64,000 nt of DNA from Membranipora membranacea. Taxonomy: Eukaryota; Bryozoa; Gymnolaemata; Cheilostomatida; Membraniporidae. The notes under the pieces were generated by a model, which was given only the letters and a program-made list of their open reading frames with translations, made no database searches and was not told the DNA's origin. The translations under genes were made by a program, and so were the position numbers. Below are positions 23,781-37,300 of this stretch, piece by piece (positions within the stretch are counted from its first letter, which is position 1; each line of letters starts with the position of its first letter). The stretch spans positions 2,668,001-2,732,000 of the forward strand of contig OU612072.1 in assembly GCA_914767715.1 (NCBI GenBank), in the 5' to 3' direction.

Positions 23781-23846
23781 GGCCCACGGATGTCTGACTC
23801 CCACAATCTGGAATCATAATAAGAGTGATTTGATTGGCTTATTTTT
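23781..23846 (+). repeat. 66-bp duplicated segment, copy 2
   Basis: Identical to 19138-19203, same orientation, 4.6 kb downstream, at the end of a candidate exon of the broken gene. Flanks do not match. Confidence 0.85.
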
Positions 23847-24890
23847 ACCGTAATCTTCTACTGCTATTGAGTTGTTTTCTGAAAGTACCCAACAGCTCAG
23901 TGAGCTATTGAAATACCTCTCTGCTTGCACTATTTTGCTACCGATATGCAAAAATTTCCGTGGTGGGAGGGCGTTTAGGCGCCCCTCCCACACCCTCCCC
24001 GTGTTACTGAACTGTATCAAATTAACGTCAGTATAGAATCTGAGCTGCCATTTAGCCAGCGTACCAGGTCAACCATTATGACAACAGATTGTGATATACA
24101 ATAAAGCAAACTTTCCTAAAGTTGTTTTTTAGACTGAAATTAATCCAAAACAAATGCTAAAGTATCTCAGCGCAGCTCCAATAGTTAGAGTCGTCTGGCC
24201 CTCTCAACAAGCTCCGACAAATCCAATGTGTTTTATAAAGTACTGATCTGACAACAAGGAAGTCATGTGATCACTTTGTATTGAATTGTGGGAGACTTAA
24301 ACTCATCAACCCTTTTGGTTGCTAGCCTTGAGACTGAACATGTCTTCAATCACAAGAGTAAGTATGAGAATGTATGCTAAACCTTGTCAATGTTCATACT
24401 GTTTATATTGAGCTGTGATTTGATGTTGCTGTGGAAATGATCTCATAATCTGAGAACATCAAACAAAATAATAATATTATGTTCAATAACAAGCTTCTTT
24501 ACGAGTACCACAATGCACATCACAGATATGCCCTGGACTTCCCTACTTCCTTTTGGGCACTTCATCATTTCACTAACCATTCATTGTCATTACTTCCCAA
24601 GGCACACCTTAAAATAAAAAAAAATAAAAAAATTTCTTACCTCTGCCCAATGAATGAAATCATTGTTTAGGGCCAACTACCACTTCCACTCGCTTGTCCT
24701 TGGCTGTTATCTGGTGCTGGCGGAAATAATAGGCCCTGTGGATTGGTAATGAAACAGTGAATGGAACAATTTTGTGAACTGATTAACTAGATTTAGTGAT
24801 ATTTGGGTGTTCACTAAGGAATATGGGGTCATTACGAAATTCTGTATTCTTGAATTAACACTAATTTGGAAAGCCTGTAACTACCTGTAG

Positions 24891-25421
24891 GTACTAGTTA
24901 TCGGGGATTCACATGCTCGAAGACTGAGAGATCAAGCTGGGGTGTACTTCAGCAGAAGAAACCTGTCGGTAGAGCTTAGGTGCCGCGGAGGAGCTCGGAC
25001 CAATTATTTAGAGGTCCCAGCTAATCAACAGCACTACGACGGGATTATATTAGTGATAGGATCTAACGATCTGGGAGATGGGATCGCTCCTAGCAGCGTG
25101 TATGCTAACTTGATGGGCTATGCCAACCAGTTTACCCGATTCGCCGCCAAAGTGATAATCATGACAGTTTTTCCTCGTCAATGTACTAAATATATCAACA
25201 GTTTGGCGGAACTAAATGACCTTATAACCAGACATTCAAACAATATTATTGTCGGCTGGAGATGGTCAAAAAAGTTTGACCGACACATGACTTTAAGGGC
25301 TTGTATGGCTTCAAAAGAAGATCTCGAAAAGAGGTCAATGCCTTGTATGACTTCAAAAGAAGATCTTGAAAAGAGGTCAATGATTGAACCGAAAGCGGTT
25401 GTCTTTTTGTGGCATTCTTGA
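24891..25421 (+). CDS. SGNH/GDSL-hydrolase-like terminal exon (partial)
   Basis: Open frame of 176 residues directly after an acceptor-like CTGTAG at 24890, ending in TGA. It begins VLVIGDSHARRLRD (block I GDS), has a Gly-Gly in the block II position (CRGGART) and block III GSND (LVIGSNDLGDG). A possible catalytic Asp-His pair lies in KFDRHMTL, which departs from the usual DGxHL. The last 50 residues carry a 14-residue duplication (MASKEDLEKRSM, MTSKEDLEKRSM). SGNH domains are esterases or lipases; related domains also occur in ORF1 proteins of CR1-type LINEs and other invertebrate mobile elements, so this may be the remnant of one. No start codon is identified, and the upstream candidate exons do not give an intact frame. 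Confidence 0.5.
   Translation, partial: VLVIGDSHARRLRDQAGVYFSRRNLSVELRCRGGARTNYLEVPANQQHYDGIILVIGSNDLGDGIAPSSVYANLMGYANQFTRFAAKVIIMTVFPRQCTKYINSLAELNDLITRHSNNIIVGWRWSKKFDRHMTLRACMASKEDLEKRSMPCMTSKEDLEKRSMIEPKAVVFLWHS
25299..25382 (+). repeat. Tandem 42-bp in-frame duplication
   Basis: Two 42-bp copies (25299-25340, 25341-25382) with three differences, inside the SGNH-like frame. It adds 14 residues. Confidence 0.9.
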
Positions 25422-25430
25422 ATTGGCATA

Positions 25431-27930
25431 ACCTGACTAAGAGGGTTGCCACTTGCCTTGCTTATTTGTAATGTGGTATATTCTTGTGAATGTTTATTTA
25501 TACCTTGTACTTATACTATGAGTCATTGGTGTGCTTTGGTGATACTTGAACCAATAAACACAGTCTTCATTATAAACTTCACAAACAGGATTGATTGATG
25601 AATTACAAAAATACATTTTTTAGCTGAAAAGAAACGACTGAATTATATGAGATGAAAATGCAAAATCAATGAACAACGTACACATTATCATAGCCCTAAG
25701 ATCACACAAACCTAGATACGACCTCTTCACAAACTCCATTTGTGCTATCATCGACTAATCTTTACATGTTTTGCAACATCACAGCAACCTTTCGATTATC
25801 GTATTCAATTGAGATTTTTCATGTCTTTCTCCTCAAGCCGTAGACAAAACACTAAATTAGATTGCTTCTGCTCTGCCTCTGCTCTGCCTCTGCTCTGCCT
25901 CTGCTCTGCCCCTGCTCTGCCCCTGCTCTGCCCCTGCTCTGCCCCTGCTCTGCTCTGCCTCTGCTCTGCCTCTGCTCTGCCTCTGCTCTGCCTCTGCTCT
26001 GCCTCTGCTCTGCCCCTGCTCTGCCCCTGCTCTGCTCTGCCTCTGCTCTGCCCCTGCTCTGCCCCTGCTCTGCTCTGCCTCTGCTCTGCCTCTGCTCTGC
26101 CTCTGCTCTGCCTCTGCTCGATCACTGAGGTATATTGTTATGTTACACAATCATAACAAAGATCATAATAAAGTTAAAGGCATTGGATGTGATATTAATT
26201 CTAGCTCTAACTGCAACTAAAAAAAAATTTTTTTAACTTTTTTATTGGCATCATACCTCACAGGTGTGTCAGAAGCAAAGTTTTCAAATTCATTTCCAAA
26301 GCTACAAACAGAAAGTGTGTCCAAGTAGCCATCTTATATTATTGTGATAGATCTCATTCTTAATTGGCAAGATCAAATAATAATTATTTTTGAAGGTGGG
26401 AAAGTAAGTATAAACCTATTTCCTAACCAGCCAGTCTTAATATGGATATATGCGGTGCGCTTAGAATGTTTGTAAATAACTCAGTCACCTATTTATATCG
26501 GCACTCATTAACATCGCTGCTCAAAAGGAGAAATTCTAATATAGAAATTGATTGTCTCCTCTCTGACATTAAGAGAGTAACTCCGAAAGCATGAAAAGTT
26601 TGTTTATCACTGAGAAATAGTTTTTTGATTTAAGTCGTACGTGAGTAATGACGTCGCGGATGTCCCTCACACCTGATATATGACAACAGCATAGCTTTAG
26701 AGTATAAAATTTTGATTTTGTGAACATCAATGGGGCCCTCCACTGATGGATTGACTTTGAAAGTCTATTGAAAAAACACAACTGCACCACAATGAAAAGC
26801 TGTCATTGTTCCAACGTATCCAATGTTCATAATATTTGAAGCTGTAAATCATACTCTATGTCAGAGACTAATGTGACCAGTACCTTCTCAATCGCATCAT
26901 TTATTTGTACACATGAGGCTTAATAACATATCTGGACATAGTAACTTCAGGTTGAGTTCAAGTCCATGATTTGTGATTCGTGTAGAAAAATACAATGAAC
27001 CAATTCCCCCCTTCCCCTTGTCCAGTTTAGTTCAGTTGCCAATGATTGAGCGTTAAGCATTTCAAAGCATTCAGGCGTTGTATTAGCTGAAGCTCTCCTG
27101 TAAACTTTTCCTCTTCTAGCCCGCATTCAGAGAAACTTTAGCAGTTTTATTATAGTGAAGTGATCATCGCAGAAACGTAATTTCTAACAGTGGTTATTCC
27201 GCCTGCAATAAACTATACAGGAGGAGTAGGGGAAGGGGGGGGGGTCTCAAAGCCGTACCATTTTTTATTTAAAGATGTGGCAATGTTTAACTAAAGCATA
27301 TCAACACACAAGTTTTACATTTTCAACCACCAAATTCCACGCAGGAATTGAGTGGTTGATAATGTAATGCTACTAACTCGCATTGGAGCCGTCTGAGCAC
27401 CTAGACTACATCATTGTGAATATAGATAGTGTCAACAGTCTGAGCTGATCAGCAGGTGGCTTGATAGGCAAATTCAATCTCAGAGTGCACAAGGTTTTGT
27501 TTTAACATGTTGGTTCCGTCTATGGATTTGGAGAAGCGTTACAAAAGCTGCGCATCTGTTGTGAGCCTCGAAACCATACTTTTGTGACCACTCCGCCATG
27601 AACGGAGGAAACAAACTTGCTCTAAGTTTGCTCAATGCAAAACTGTCATCTCACATATAGACTGCTAAGAGATTACATGTATACATTGAGGCTAAGGTTG
27701 AGGTTATGTCAGTTATAAAATTCAGGGTTGTCTCCCAGTGAACTATCTATCTGTACTATTATCACAATGCTATTGGTTGCATCTAATCTTGTAATTGACC
27801 AATGAAATTGTTTGTTTATGGTTGTGAGGTCATAAGGCGGCAACTCTCTAGTTGACACACACCAGTAAGAGTAACATAATATTAGTCAAGGCAAGGGTGC
27901 TGATCACTCTAAGATTAACCTGTACTCTGC
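25431..27930. other. Gene-poor stretch with a 12-bp minisatellite
   Basis: No supportable coding exon. Contains the array at 25865-26119, a poly-G run near 27235 and, at about 27328-27410, a diverged relative of the small element at 33877-33999. Confidence 0.5.
25865..26119 (+). repeat. 12-bp minisatellite CTCTGCTCTGCC
   Basis: About 21 tandem copies of a 12-bp unit with variant CCCTGCTCTGCC, some units shortened by 6 bp. It is open in several frames because the period is a multiple of three, but nothing suggests that it is translated. Confidence 0.95.
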
Positions 27931-27938
27931 AGTCTGCT

Positions 27939-28006
27939 GTTGACCAAGAAGAAGACCAGAGAAGAGAGAAACAACATAAGCAAAAAGAACGAAGGTAAGT
28001 GAATGT
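27939..28006 (+). other. Candidate upstream exon of the YeeE-like gene
   Basis: Segment between an acceptor-like CTGCAG and a strong donor (GAAG/GTAAGTG). It reads SAVDQEEDQRREKQHKQKER and would join in frame to the acceptor at 28308 just before the YeeE-like ATG (giving RRLRLK then MSDEF). No upstream ATG in this frame, so it may be 5' UTR. An alternative is an unrelated small gene ending at the AATAAA near 28228. Confidence 0.3.
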
Positions 28007-28321
28007 TAAACCATAGAATATATATTTGGAATATATTTGTACTATTAGTTTGTTTGGCCCTTCATTTATTATTATTATTGGTTGGTTAGCTGATCATAAT
28101 TGACTTGTTGTTGATTACTGCACTAGGAAAGGTGTATCAATCAAGGTTCCACAGCTACTGCATCACAAGACAACTTTACCTAGCTATTTTCTGACATTGA
28201 TTCGTCTCTCGTACCACTACCGCCTAATAAAGTTGTGTTATATGTCTTTGGCGATGATTTCTTGAAGAATAAAAAAACTGTACACCTCACTTTGTTCTTG
28301 TAGTGTAGGTTGCGTCTGAAG

Positions 28322-31300
28322 ATGTCAGATGAATTTAAGTATGCAGTGTGTGCCCTGTGTGGTATTGGCTTCGGCATCGCTGCGGAGAAGGGCAGAGGTA
28401 CGTGAGATAAGTTATACATAACACTGAAAATCAAATATGAATTTGCTGCTGTCCCACTGTTCATTTGGGGGTGTTGGTAGCGTCCCCCATCAGGTAAAAG
28501 ACATTTATAGTCTTCTTTCCGACAAAGTGAATGGTAATTATTATTTCTATCCTAATGCTGATCACCATCGCCTCTTTGAAAAAAGAGCAAGGGTATAGAT
28601 AGGGTTGTGCCTCTCCTCATTACACAAGCCACCTGAGCAAAAACGGGCCCCGTATATTAGGGCGGTAAACAACACCTATTATATGTTCAGCTCTAGTCAT
28701 TGATCAGCTGCCTGCTCGACTGTTAGATGGTGTTTTAGCGCCTATAGGCCTGTGTGATAAGGACATATAGTCCTATTACCATTGCAATTTGACTACTACC
28801 ATGCACTTGGCTCCGTACCAAAAAAGAACCAATTGAAGATAACAAACATATTTAATGGATGTTAAAGTTTTATGACATTTCGAAAAGGTATTTATGGTTT
28901 CCGGTGAGGATAAAGCCTATATTTTCCTATTTTATGAGCGAATCATTATCGTACTGATGTTAGTTATGAAAACAATTGAGGGTTTTTATGTGTAAAGCCA
29001 GCACCATAAACATATTGATAAAATATATATAACTATGTTTATGGCCAGCCCTTCACAATTTTTTAAACATCAGCGACCACATACGGATGACGATATCACA
29101 GGGAGAAGCAATTTGGCCACCATCCATCAGTACTGTTATCAAAATTCAGCATGCAAGCCATAGCCCATTATTATTACCTCAGCCATAAGCTGGAGTTATG
29201 TTTAGCTATCTTGCTATGTGTGCAGAGTGGTAATTTGCATACTTTAGTTCACTCTTGAGCACGATTTCATGTCAACAATAGGGTTTAATCAGGCATGATA
29301 AGCACTCATTCTGCATTCATACTTCATACTGTACACATTACGATACACATTCACCTCACCAGCTTACACTGTGTGTGTGATAGCCTGAAATGGGTTATGA
29401 TTTCCTGGTGATGTGATAAAAGCCACAAATATTTGAATGAATAGTGTATTGGTGTTTTCAATGAAAATAGTTTTACGCAAGACACTATTGCCTTAGTCTG
29501 CAGAATACCGCTTACAGTACAATGATTGCTCACAGAAGTGAATCATCTGATTTTACATTTGAGATTACAGATAGCAGTTTTCTTACTCAATAATTTGATT
29601 GCTGCAAATCATTTTTCTTGGCCTCTCTCTTGTGTGGGAGAAGTGCTCTAACAGTTTGGTGTTGGTCAGTGAGAAGTATGAAGAGATACATTTGCATACC
29701 AATGTTTGCATTCAGTCATGATCCAATATGCACTAGGGTCACTTTTATGCAATAAAAATATTTGCACCAAACAGTCCAAGCTTGACATTTGAGAGTTTAT
29801 TAAGGGTGTAGTATCAATTTCAATCCTCTCAGCATTACAATATTCTGTGCAAACAGCCCTCACTTTAGAGTGAAAATATCAACGACATGCAATGCTTGAT
29901 TTTATATTTGTTTAATCAAAATGCTGCAAATCCATTGGGGACAGCAATGAACTCCCTCTCATTGATGACAGGGACATATGCATACTACTAGGAGAAATCT
30001 TTGTAAATCTTATTTCCGAAAAACTCTGCTAGCTCTCTAAAGTCTTATGCATATGATAATGATGGTAGGCTGAATTTTTTTATCAAAATCTTTGTATTTC
30101 CCAGAACACACTGTGTTTTGTTATTGGTATCTCTATCCTGACTAGACTGTTGCTACCTGAACACACTAGTCAGCTGTATTTTTAGATGCTGTTAAAATCA
30201 CTGTATTCACTTCCTGCACTTGTTGTCATGGTTATCAGGCAGCTAACAGTTTTGCTCCGAACACCTCAGGTACAGTTATAGGGATATTCAGACCGGGATA
30301 CACAGTGAATAAAAGAGATTATGCCTCTGACTGTGATACATCATCTATCGCTTGTTATATTCACAGTTCATGAGCCGGGCCTTATCCGAGGACAGATGGA
30401 CTTCTCAGCGATGGTCATGATGAAGATGTTCTTAGGAGCCATGGCTTCTTGTAAGTTACATAGCATTCACATATATGGGCCTATGTATGCTCAATATTCA
30501 GTAGTGTAGAGAACATCACTAGCACAAGGCCATGTCCCGTGCTAAAACTAGTACACAAAATAACTCCTACTGAAGTTAATTGTTGGGGTTCATGAATAAT
30601 GGATGTCAGGTGACCACTATCCATGAATCCATGAATGTAACCCTGGCTGGATGTTCTGTTGGTTGTATTGTTTACCAAAAATTTTCAGTCTGATGAATTT
30701 CATTTACTAGTATTTAAATTTAAGCATTAGGCCTTTATGTGTAAGTATAATGTTATATAATAGGCTACCAGTATAAGTTAATTAGATGCTAACACTGCAT
30801 GCGGTTGAAGTAGAGTCTGCTTGACCACCGAGAGTATATTATTCAATTGAATTGACCAGCATATCTATGACCTTTAAACATGATCATGTGATCCATATAG
30901 CAAACTAATTACATAGGCATACACTAGAAATAGCCGTGTTGAAGACCGCTAAAGTGTGCTGCATGAAGCCATCTGAAAATTAAATGTGGAAATCTAATAC
31001 AACTAGTATAGGACGTTACCAGGTGATAGAAATTTCGACCAGTAATGTTAGTAATTATCTCCCTCGCAGCTTTATTTCATTTCTCTGTGTTTTAGCTATG
31101 GCGACGATGTCAGCAATGACTCTTATCTCTGACACGACTAAGGCACGCGTATACGACGCCCGTACTACCTTCATGTCGTGTATGAGGGATAAAGGAATCC
31201 TTACTGCTATCGTAGGAGGGGGGATGCTCGGAGCTGGTATGACTGTTGCTGGCACAGTAAGTTTTGTATATGATTTCAGTTATATCCCTCACTTTTTACA

Positions 31301-34300
31301 TGGGAGGGGGGGTGTAGGAGCACTTATTTATTGTCCGCAGTTTAGCTCCTTTCGTGCATAAATTCTCAAACATCATTCACTTTGCATAACTAGTAGGATT
31401 TCAACAACTTTACTGATCTAGTCAACAAGCCTATTATCCCTCAACATTGGATTGGATTCGTTTAGCTCAATTATCGATAATCCTAACATTCTAATTGAAA
31501 TGCTTGATGTAGTGTTAACAGGATTTTCAGACTTTTTATATATAACTTGGAGTTATTTCCCTCTATATTAACAGAGGGCAACCCCCACTAGCGTGGTATT
31601 TCTCCACGAAAATGATGAAGGCCTTTGAATAGGCTAACACTTTAGTCATATACCTTTGACTAACTGGGTCTTCGATTTATGGCTAGGCTAAAAGAGTATA
31701 CCTACATGAGCTCAATGTGATCGATGCAGGGTAGTTTGTATTCATTCAGACACTCAATACGATAAAAGTTATTCTAGATAAGTCAGAAAGGTGCAATATT
31801 GAGTAGTTGTATAGTTTCACCTATATAAATGCTTATATTATTGGTATTATAAATTTTTCATATTTTTAAACTGAAACTAAACAAAATTTACAAAATCCGT
31901 CTCATTTATCACAATGATAAGTAGCTAATTAAAAGTTTTTATCTGACAGTGTCCAGGTATGACGATGGTGCAGATAGGATCTCAGACGGCTAACTCTCTC
32001 TGGACTCTGACTGGGTGTTTAGCTGGAGCTGGTATCTACTCTCTATTAGAGAAGACTGTGTCTGAACTGTTCAGAGATTCATCTGGGCGGAATGAGACGT
32101 GAGTGAATACACTAACATGGGCTCTCTAAGGGTTATTTTACCAAACAAATCTGCCATAATCCTTACCTTATCACCACTTGCTGTAGGAGCAAGACCTGAG
32201 AGAGGTCTCATGCTCAAATCGCTCACAGCTTGATATGCATATTCTGAGGGGAAGTTTTGGGAACAAATTTTGTTTGACCAAATTGGTGTGGCTGATTTAC
32301 TACGATTTACTACGGTGATTTAGGTCAAACAGCCTCGCACATTCTTATTGAAAGATCCCCCAGATTGACTCTGTTTTGTTGTTTTGATGAATTTGCAGAT
32401 TCCAAAAAACTTGTTCACATGCTTAGCCTGTAGGGACTAGTTAACGTAGATTATGTAATGACATGTTATGACATGAAGTCCAAATAGATCAGAACAAGAA
32501 GAGGTATATAGCTGTTGTCAACCTGACCTCCCAAGCAAAAAGAGCTACTATAAGGCCTAGGTAGGATAAACCTGATGCTTGCAAAGCTCAGGGTAGAATC
32601 TGCTTGATTGCTGAGTCCCTAAAGTGATATCAGTTCCATATCTTGTGTGTTGCTGCACAGTGAGCTCTAGTAAGACCGAAACAACATCAAACCAAAGCAA
32701 CATGAGCCCTAATATATCCCAGGAGACCTGCAAATCTAGAATCTATAGATAAATGCTCCCAATTGTTCCCCATGTTTTAACCTTACTATGTGCATTACAA
32801 AGCCACTCACATTAACAATCGTGTTCCACAGGTTTTCTGGGCTTTCTTGAATTTCAATTGATCATGCCCTGTTATAATGACGCACCTTTCATAAGTGAAT
32901 CAAAATTATGGCCTCTAGATTTGCTAGTTATAAGGGATGACACATGGCGGATTATTCCTCCATCAGTTTCCAGCCTAAAAAAAATTTAATCACTTAAGGT
33001 TATGATACCAGCGTTGACCGATTTGGACATTTTATATATCATTGGAAAGCTAATCGAACACTGGTTCTGAGAATGTTGGTTTCAGCGTCATAGCGTAGCG
33101 CTATTTTGATAAAAGGCTTGCTCAACCTCTAAACTCCTCGTTACTTTCTGTTTGTAGTTTAGACGAGGGGAGACGATATTACCAGGTAGCTCTGCCTCTA
33201 GCTGGTCTTATAACTGCAGCTCTTATGTATGTGGAGAATCAATATCCTTCTGGGGTAAGTATTTGTATTGTAAGAATAATATACACCAACACCTTCATTT
33301 CTGTTTGAACCTAATATTGGGAGTTGTGTGGTTCTGATAACTCCAAAGTGCAAGTAATGATATTTGTTATTAATACAACATTCATTTCAAAGTTTTTGTG
33401 TTATCATCTTGTCCAAATAGACAGTTTTGAGACCCTGGTTTAGATTCGGATTTATTTCATTCAATGATAGGTTTGGATATTAAAACACAATAAAAAAATA
33501 GCGAATAGGGCCCATGTGCGCAGTAGCAGAGCTAAGCAAAGCGCAGGTTGATAACAGTAGGACACTAACTAACTCAAGTCCTTGTGGAATGACGATATTG
33601 TATTGAGACATGGTGTTAGTTGACAAGATTCTGATTACTAGTTAAGAGATAAATCATCATGCATCTTCTGTTCTATTTTCCATATTTGAAAGTCGATAGA
33701 AGACAATATATAGGATATTACCCTAATTTCGGATTGTAGGTCGGTAATGGGTGGCAGAGTTCTCCTTTATCAGTCAAAGCTTGGCCTCCGTATGTAGCTG
33801 GAGCTGTTATAGGATTACTCCAGGCTCCTATTATCTACAATGTCAGAGATACTCACGGTAATAATCAGTAAAACCTAAGGCTAAGTCCTCAAACATGGAC
33901 GGTGTGTCAAGGTCAACCACATTCCTGTCCCCGTACGGGGATGTGGTTGATAATGGAATGCTAATACCAGCAAATCGCCAATGTTTGAGCACTTAGGCTT
34001 ACAGAGCCTAAACCCTTGTACAATTATTTAATGGATCGTTTGGAGTATTAGAAGATCAGCTTTAACTCATAGACCGTTTCTCCACTGCCATAATGATAAC
34101 ATAGGATAATTAACTTTTCACTCAATACATTATCAAGAATAGAACTTGGATTTGGGAGCCATATGGTCAGGAAAGTCTCGACTCAAACTTGGTCCTGACT
34201 AATAAATGGGATATCTGCATTGTAACAATGACCTATGATTTAATTTCTGTCACCGTTACGATAAACTGTATTAGTAGGCCACTTTACCATCTAGCAAATT

Positions 34301-37300
34301 CTTACAAGTCAGAAATGATAGGCTTAATTTGATTGCAGCCCTGAGTAATCACAAAGATTTCTCACAATTTTACACCACAAACTTATTGTCCTCTTCTTCC
34401 GAGATGTTGATTTCTTATTCATATTACGCTGGTAAGCAAGGCAGAAGTATGGTTGTTATTATTTGTGCTGTGGCGATTTTTATTCTGCTCAAAAGACAGG
34501 TATAAAAAGAAAGAAAAGAAAGAAAAAATATGTAGGACAAAAGCAAGGGAACAGCTAAATAAATACATAAATCTAATTTGTTTGAAATGTTTTCAGAATA
34601 AGCCACACAAAAAAAGTTTGAAAAAACAAAGCAGTTTTGACATCACTAAAATATTGCAGGGACTAGAGTGGCTGATTCCACTAAGTTGACATCAGCGGAC
34701 AGTGGACTATCTCAGCAGTAAAGTAATGGCGGCGTGTCCTCCCAGCTAGAAAAGCTCCCAAATTTAGGGCCTAGGTGAATCAATTCAGACCCTATGCCGC
34801 TCCAATGAACAACGGCCCTAAATTTTTTACACTTGTGCAGAGTGGGGCATTGTTACAACCATGAAAGAATTGCTGAAGATCACTGTGAGGTCATATGATG
34901 TCGTTTATGTCTAACTCCCCAATATCCAGACCCCCTTCTAAATAAATAAATAAATAACAACAAAGCAGTCAGGTGTATCTATGGAAAATATTGTTGTCTA
35001 TAAATGATGTTCTAATTATGGAAGGGTGATCTCAGGCTTCCAAAATTTCTTGGATGATTGTCATAACCCTAACATTTGTAATAAATCTAAAGCACATGAT
35101 TGATATTATTGTAGGCGGATCGTCGGCATACTTTACTCTGCTATCGCAGGTACTGATCACGGATAGGCTGAGAAGAGCTGTCCCCTATCTAGAGAGATTC
35201 AGACATGGCCTCGGTAACTGGTGGCAGGTAAAATAATAACATACATGAGGTACCTAACTGTGTGGTCTGTCAATTATAGAGGAAGCTGTCCTCCTTATCT
35301 CATAAGAGGGTATTCCCACCGTAGTTGTTTTTTTTACTTGCACTCTCTAAATTAAGCACTGTAGGCCCATTAGGTGTCGATTAGATGAAAATTATGCTTT
35401 GTCGTCTTTCTTCCAAGGTGCCAAATTTCCAGGGATCTATTTATAGTTATGACCTTGATCCCTATTTATGAAATCCAAAACTATCCAAGGACGCAACTTA
35501 TTTTATCAAGCAAAATCACTGGTCAATCATACCAGAATGATTTAATCACTGCTCTTTGTTATAGAGCTGATAGAACAATACTACCCCCTCATCTAAATTA
35601 TCGATCCCAATATTTGTCTTGGTTTATGACTAGGCAAAAAATTGCTATGGGCCAGCAGTGTAATTCAGTGAGAATGATGTTTTTAACCTAATCCTAGCCT
35701 TCGCTTTGCTCGCTTAGACTTCCAATTTTTACACGAATTACAAACATAGAATTTTCATAGTTCCATAAAGGGTTGGGCGATTTGGGTGCTTGACCTCGTC
35801 CTCCTATGGTCATCCTATTGCTCTAGCCTCTGCTCTAGCCCTGTATCTACTGTTTATTTAGTGATTTTGTCACCTTTGTAGAACTTCTCCATTGATCAGT
35901 CATGAAATATTTTCAACATTCCAGAAACCTGGAAGGTAAACACCTTACCAGGCCTGTAGTTCTAGGGGAGGCAGGGTCGCTCTGCCTCCCCTAGAATGCT
36001 TTATAGAATGGCCTAAAAATGCTATAATAAAATATTCCATTTGGGACTTTCATTTGCTATTTATATGATAAAAATGTTATGGAAGCTGGGAACTGGGGAC
36101 TCAGTATATTTCCTAAACTAGGACCCTGACTTACCACCAGATATGCCGACTTACCTATACTTACCTATACTTACTTCCTTTAATGTTTCATTAGTTAGGT
36201 AAAGTTTCCTTGATGACGTTTCTCAGGAATGAATAATGTTCACCTTGAAACTTAGACAAATAACAACCATATTGTTATTCCAGTGTAGTCTCTAAATGGT
36301 GATGACATATCAGAGTTTCCTGGTTTTAGTGATTACCTTCTCTGTTCACAATTACCCAGGGTCCACAATAATTTAATTAGATGTGTGACATCGCGTTGAC
36401 ATCTTCTAACAGGTGTTCTTTGTCGGAGGAATGGTAGGCGGGGCTTGGCTCTCTGCCTCCTCATCAGGAAGTCTTGGACAAGGAAGTCCAGTCACACAAT
36501 GGCAGGCTATTGTGGGCGGAGCTCTGATGATATTCGGCGCACGATTGGCTGGCGGATGCACAAGGTATGGTGTGCCATCGTGTTTGCAGTAAAAGACTGC
36601 AAACTACCATTTGCACTGTTTTCGTTTGTTCCAAAAAAGGTTATCCTCGCATTATGGGTCAAGATGTATCAAAATTCCTTCTACAAATTGATAAAAAGAT
36701 TAGTTATCAGAATCACGGGGATAACACACAGTAGTGTGGTGGTAATTGAATGGAAAGCCCCAATGTAATACAACATGATTCATCCCTATATCTCTATATT
36801 TGTATTTACAGCGGACACGGCATAGGCGGTACTGCCCTACTGGTGATTAACTCATTCATAGCGACAGCCGCCATGTTTGGTGGAGGTATGGGTATGCATG
36901 CTGCCATGAAGAAAGGTATGATCTAACCCTGAACATCAGGAGATAATGATCTAAGTCCCGAACATCAGGTGATGAGCGCTTGGAAGTAAATAAGAAATGA
37001 GAGTAGTTGGCGTCTATGATAAATTGTGATTTATAGTTTCTATAGTAATTTTCTTCTTCTTTAATTCAATACGGAAAATTTAGCTTTTAGCAGGAGAAGG
37101 TAGTTGCATAGAATTTTCATTGTATTATGTTGAAAATATTGAAATCTTGTTGTGTTAGTTTTTATTATAGCTTTTGTGGAGGTTGTTAGTGGTTAGAGGC
37201 TTCCAGAATCCCCTAGCATTATTCAATTGTATTATTTGAGCAGTGGTATCAAAATATGCAAGCTTTTTTGTGATTGACGCCTATTTGGTGAGTCATAATC

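Larger units (their letters stand above)
19440..23800 (+). pseudogene. Candidate exons with broken reading frames
   Basis: Exon-like segments with good splice signals at about 19442-19481, 19860-20119, 22450-22569, 23366-23531 and 23725-23800. No single frame passes through them. The ATG at 19902 (MSDSNSRLQYAAGTF start) joins in phase to the 22450 exon but stops there at about 22479. The open frame of the 22450 exon (TWLTATTSVNPTALAFPS) continues into 23366 (GLSETIESTSAVEVFEKN) and then meets a TAG unless a one-base shift is made, after which TVTVSDTVQLVPTVTLPTG reads on. This looks like a decaying gene, or non-coding exons, that may lead into the SGNH-like exon at 24891. Function not recognised. 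Confidence 0.35.

Noticed and set aside
25805-26150. Long open frames across the CTCTGCTCTGCC array on both strands
   Set aside because: The repeat period is a multiple of three, so several frames stay open at once; no splice signals or non-repeat protein sequence.
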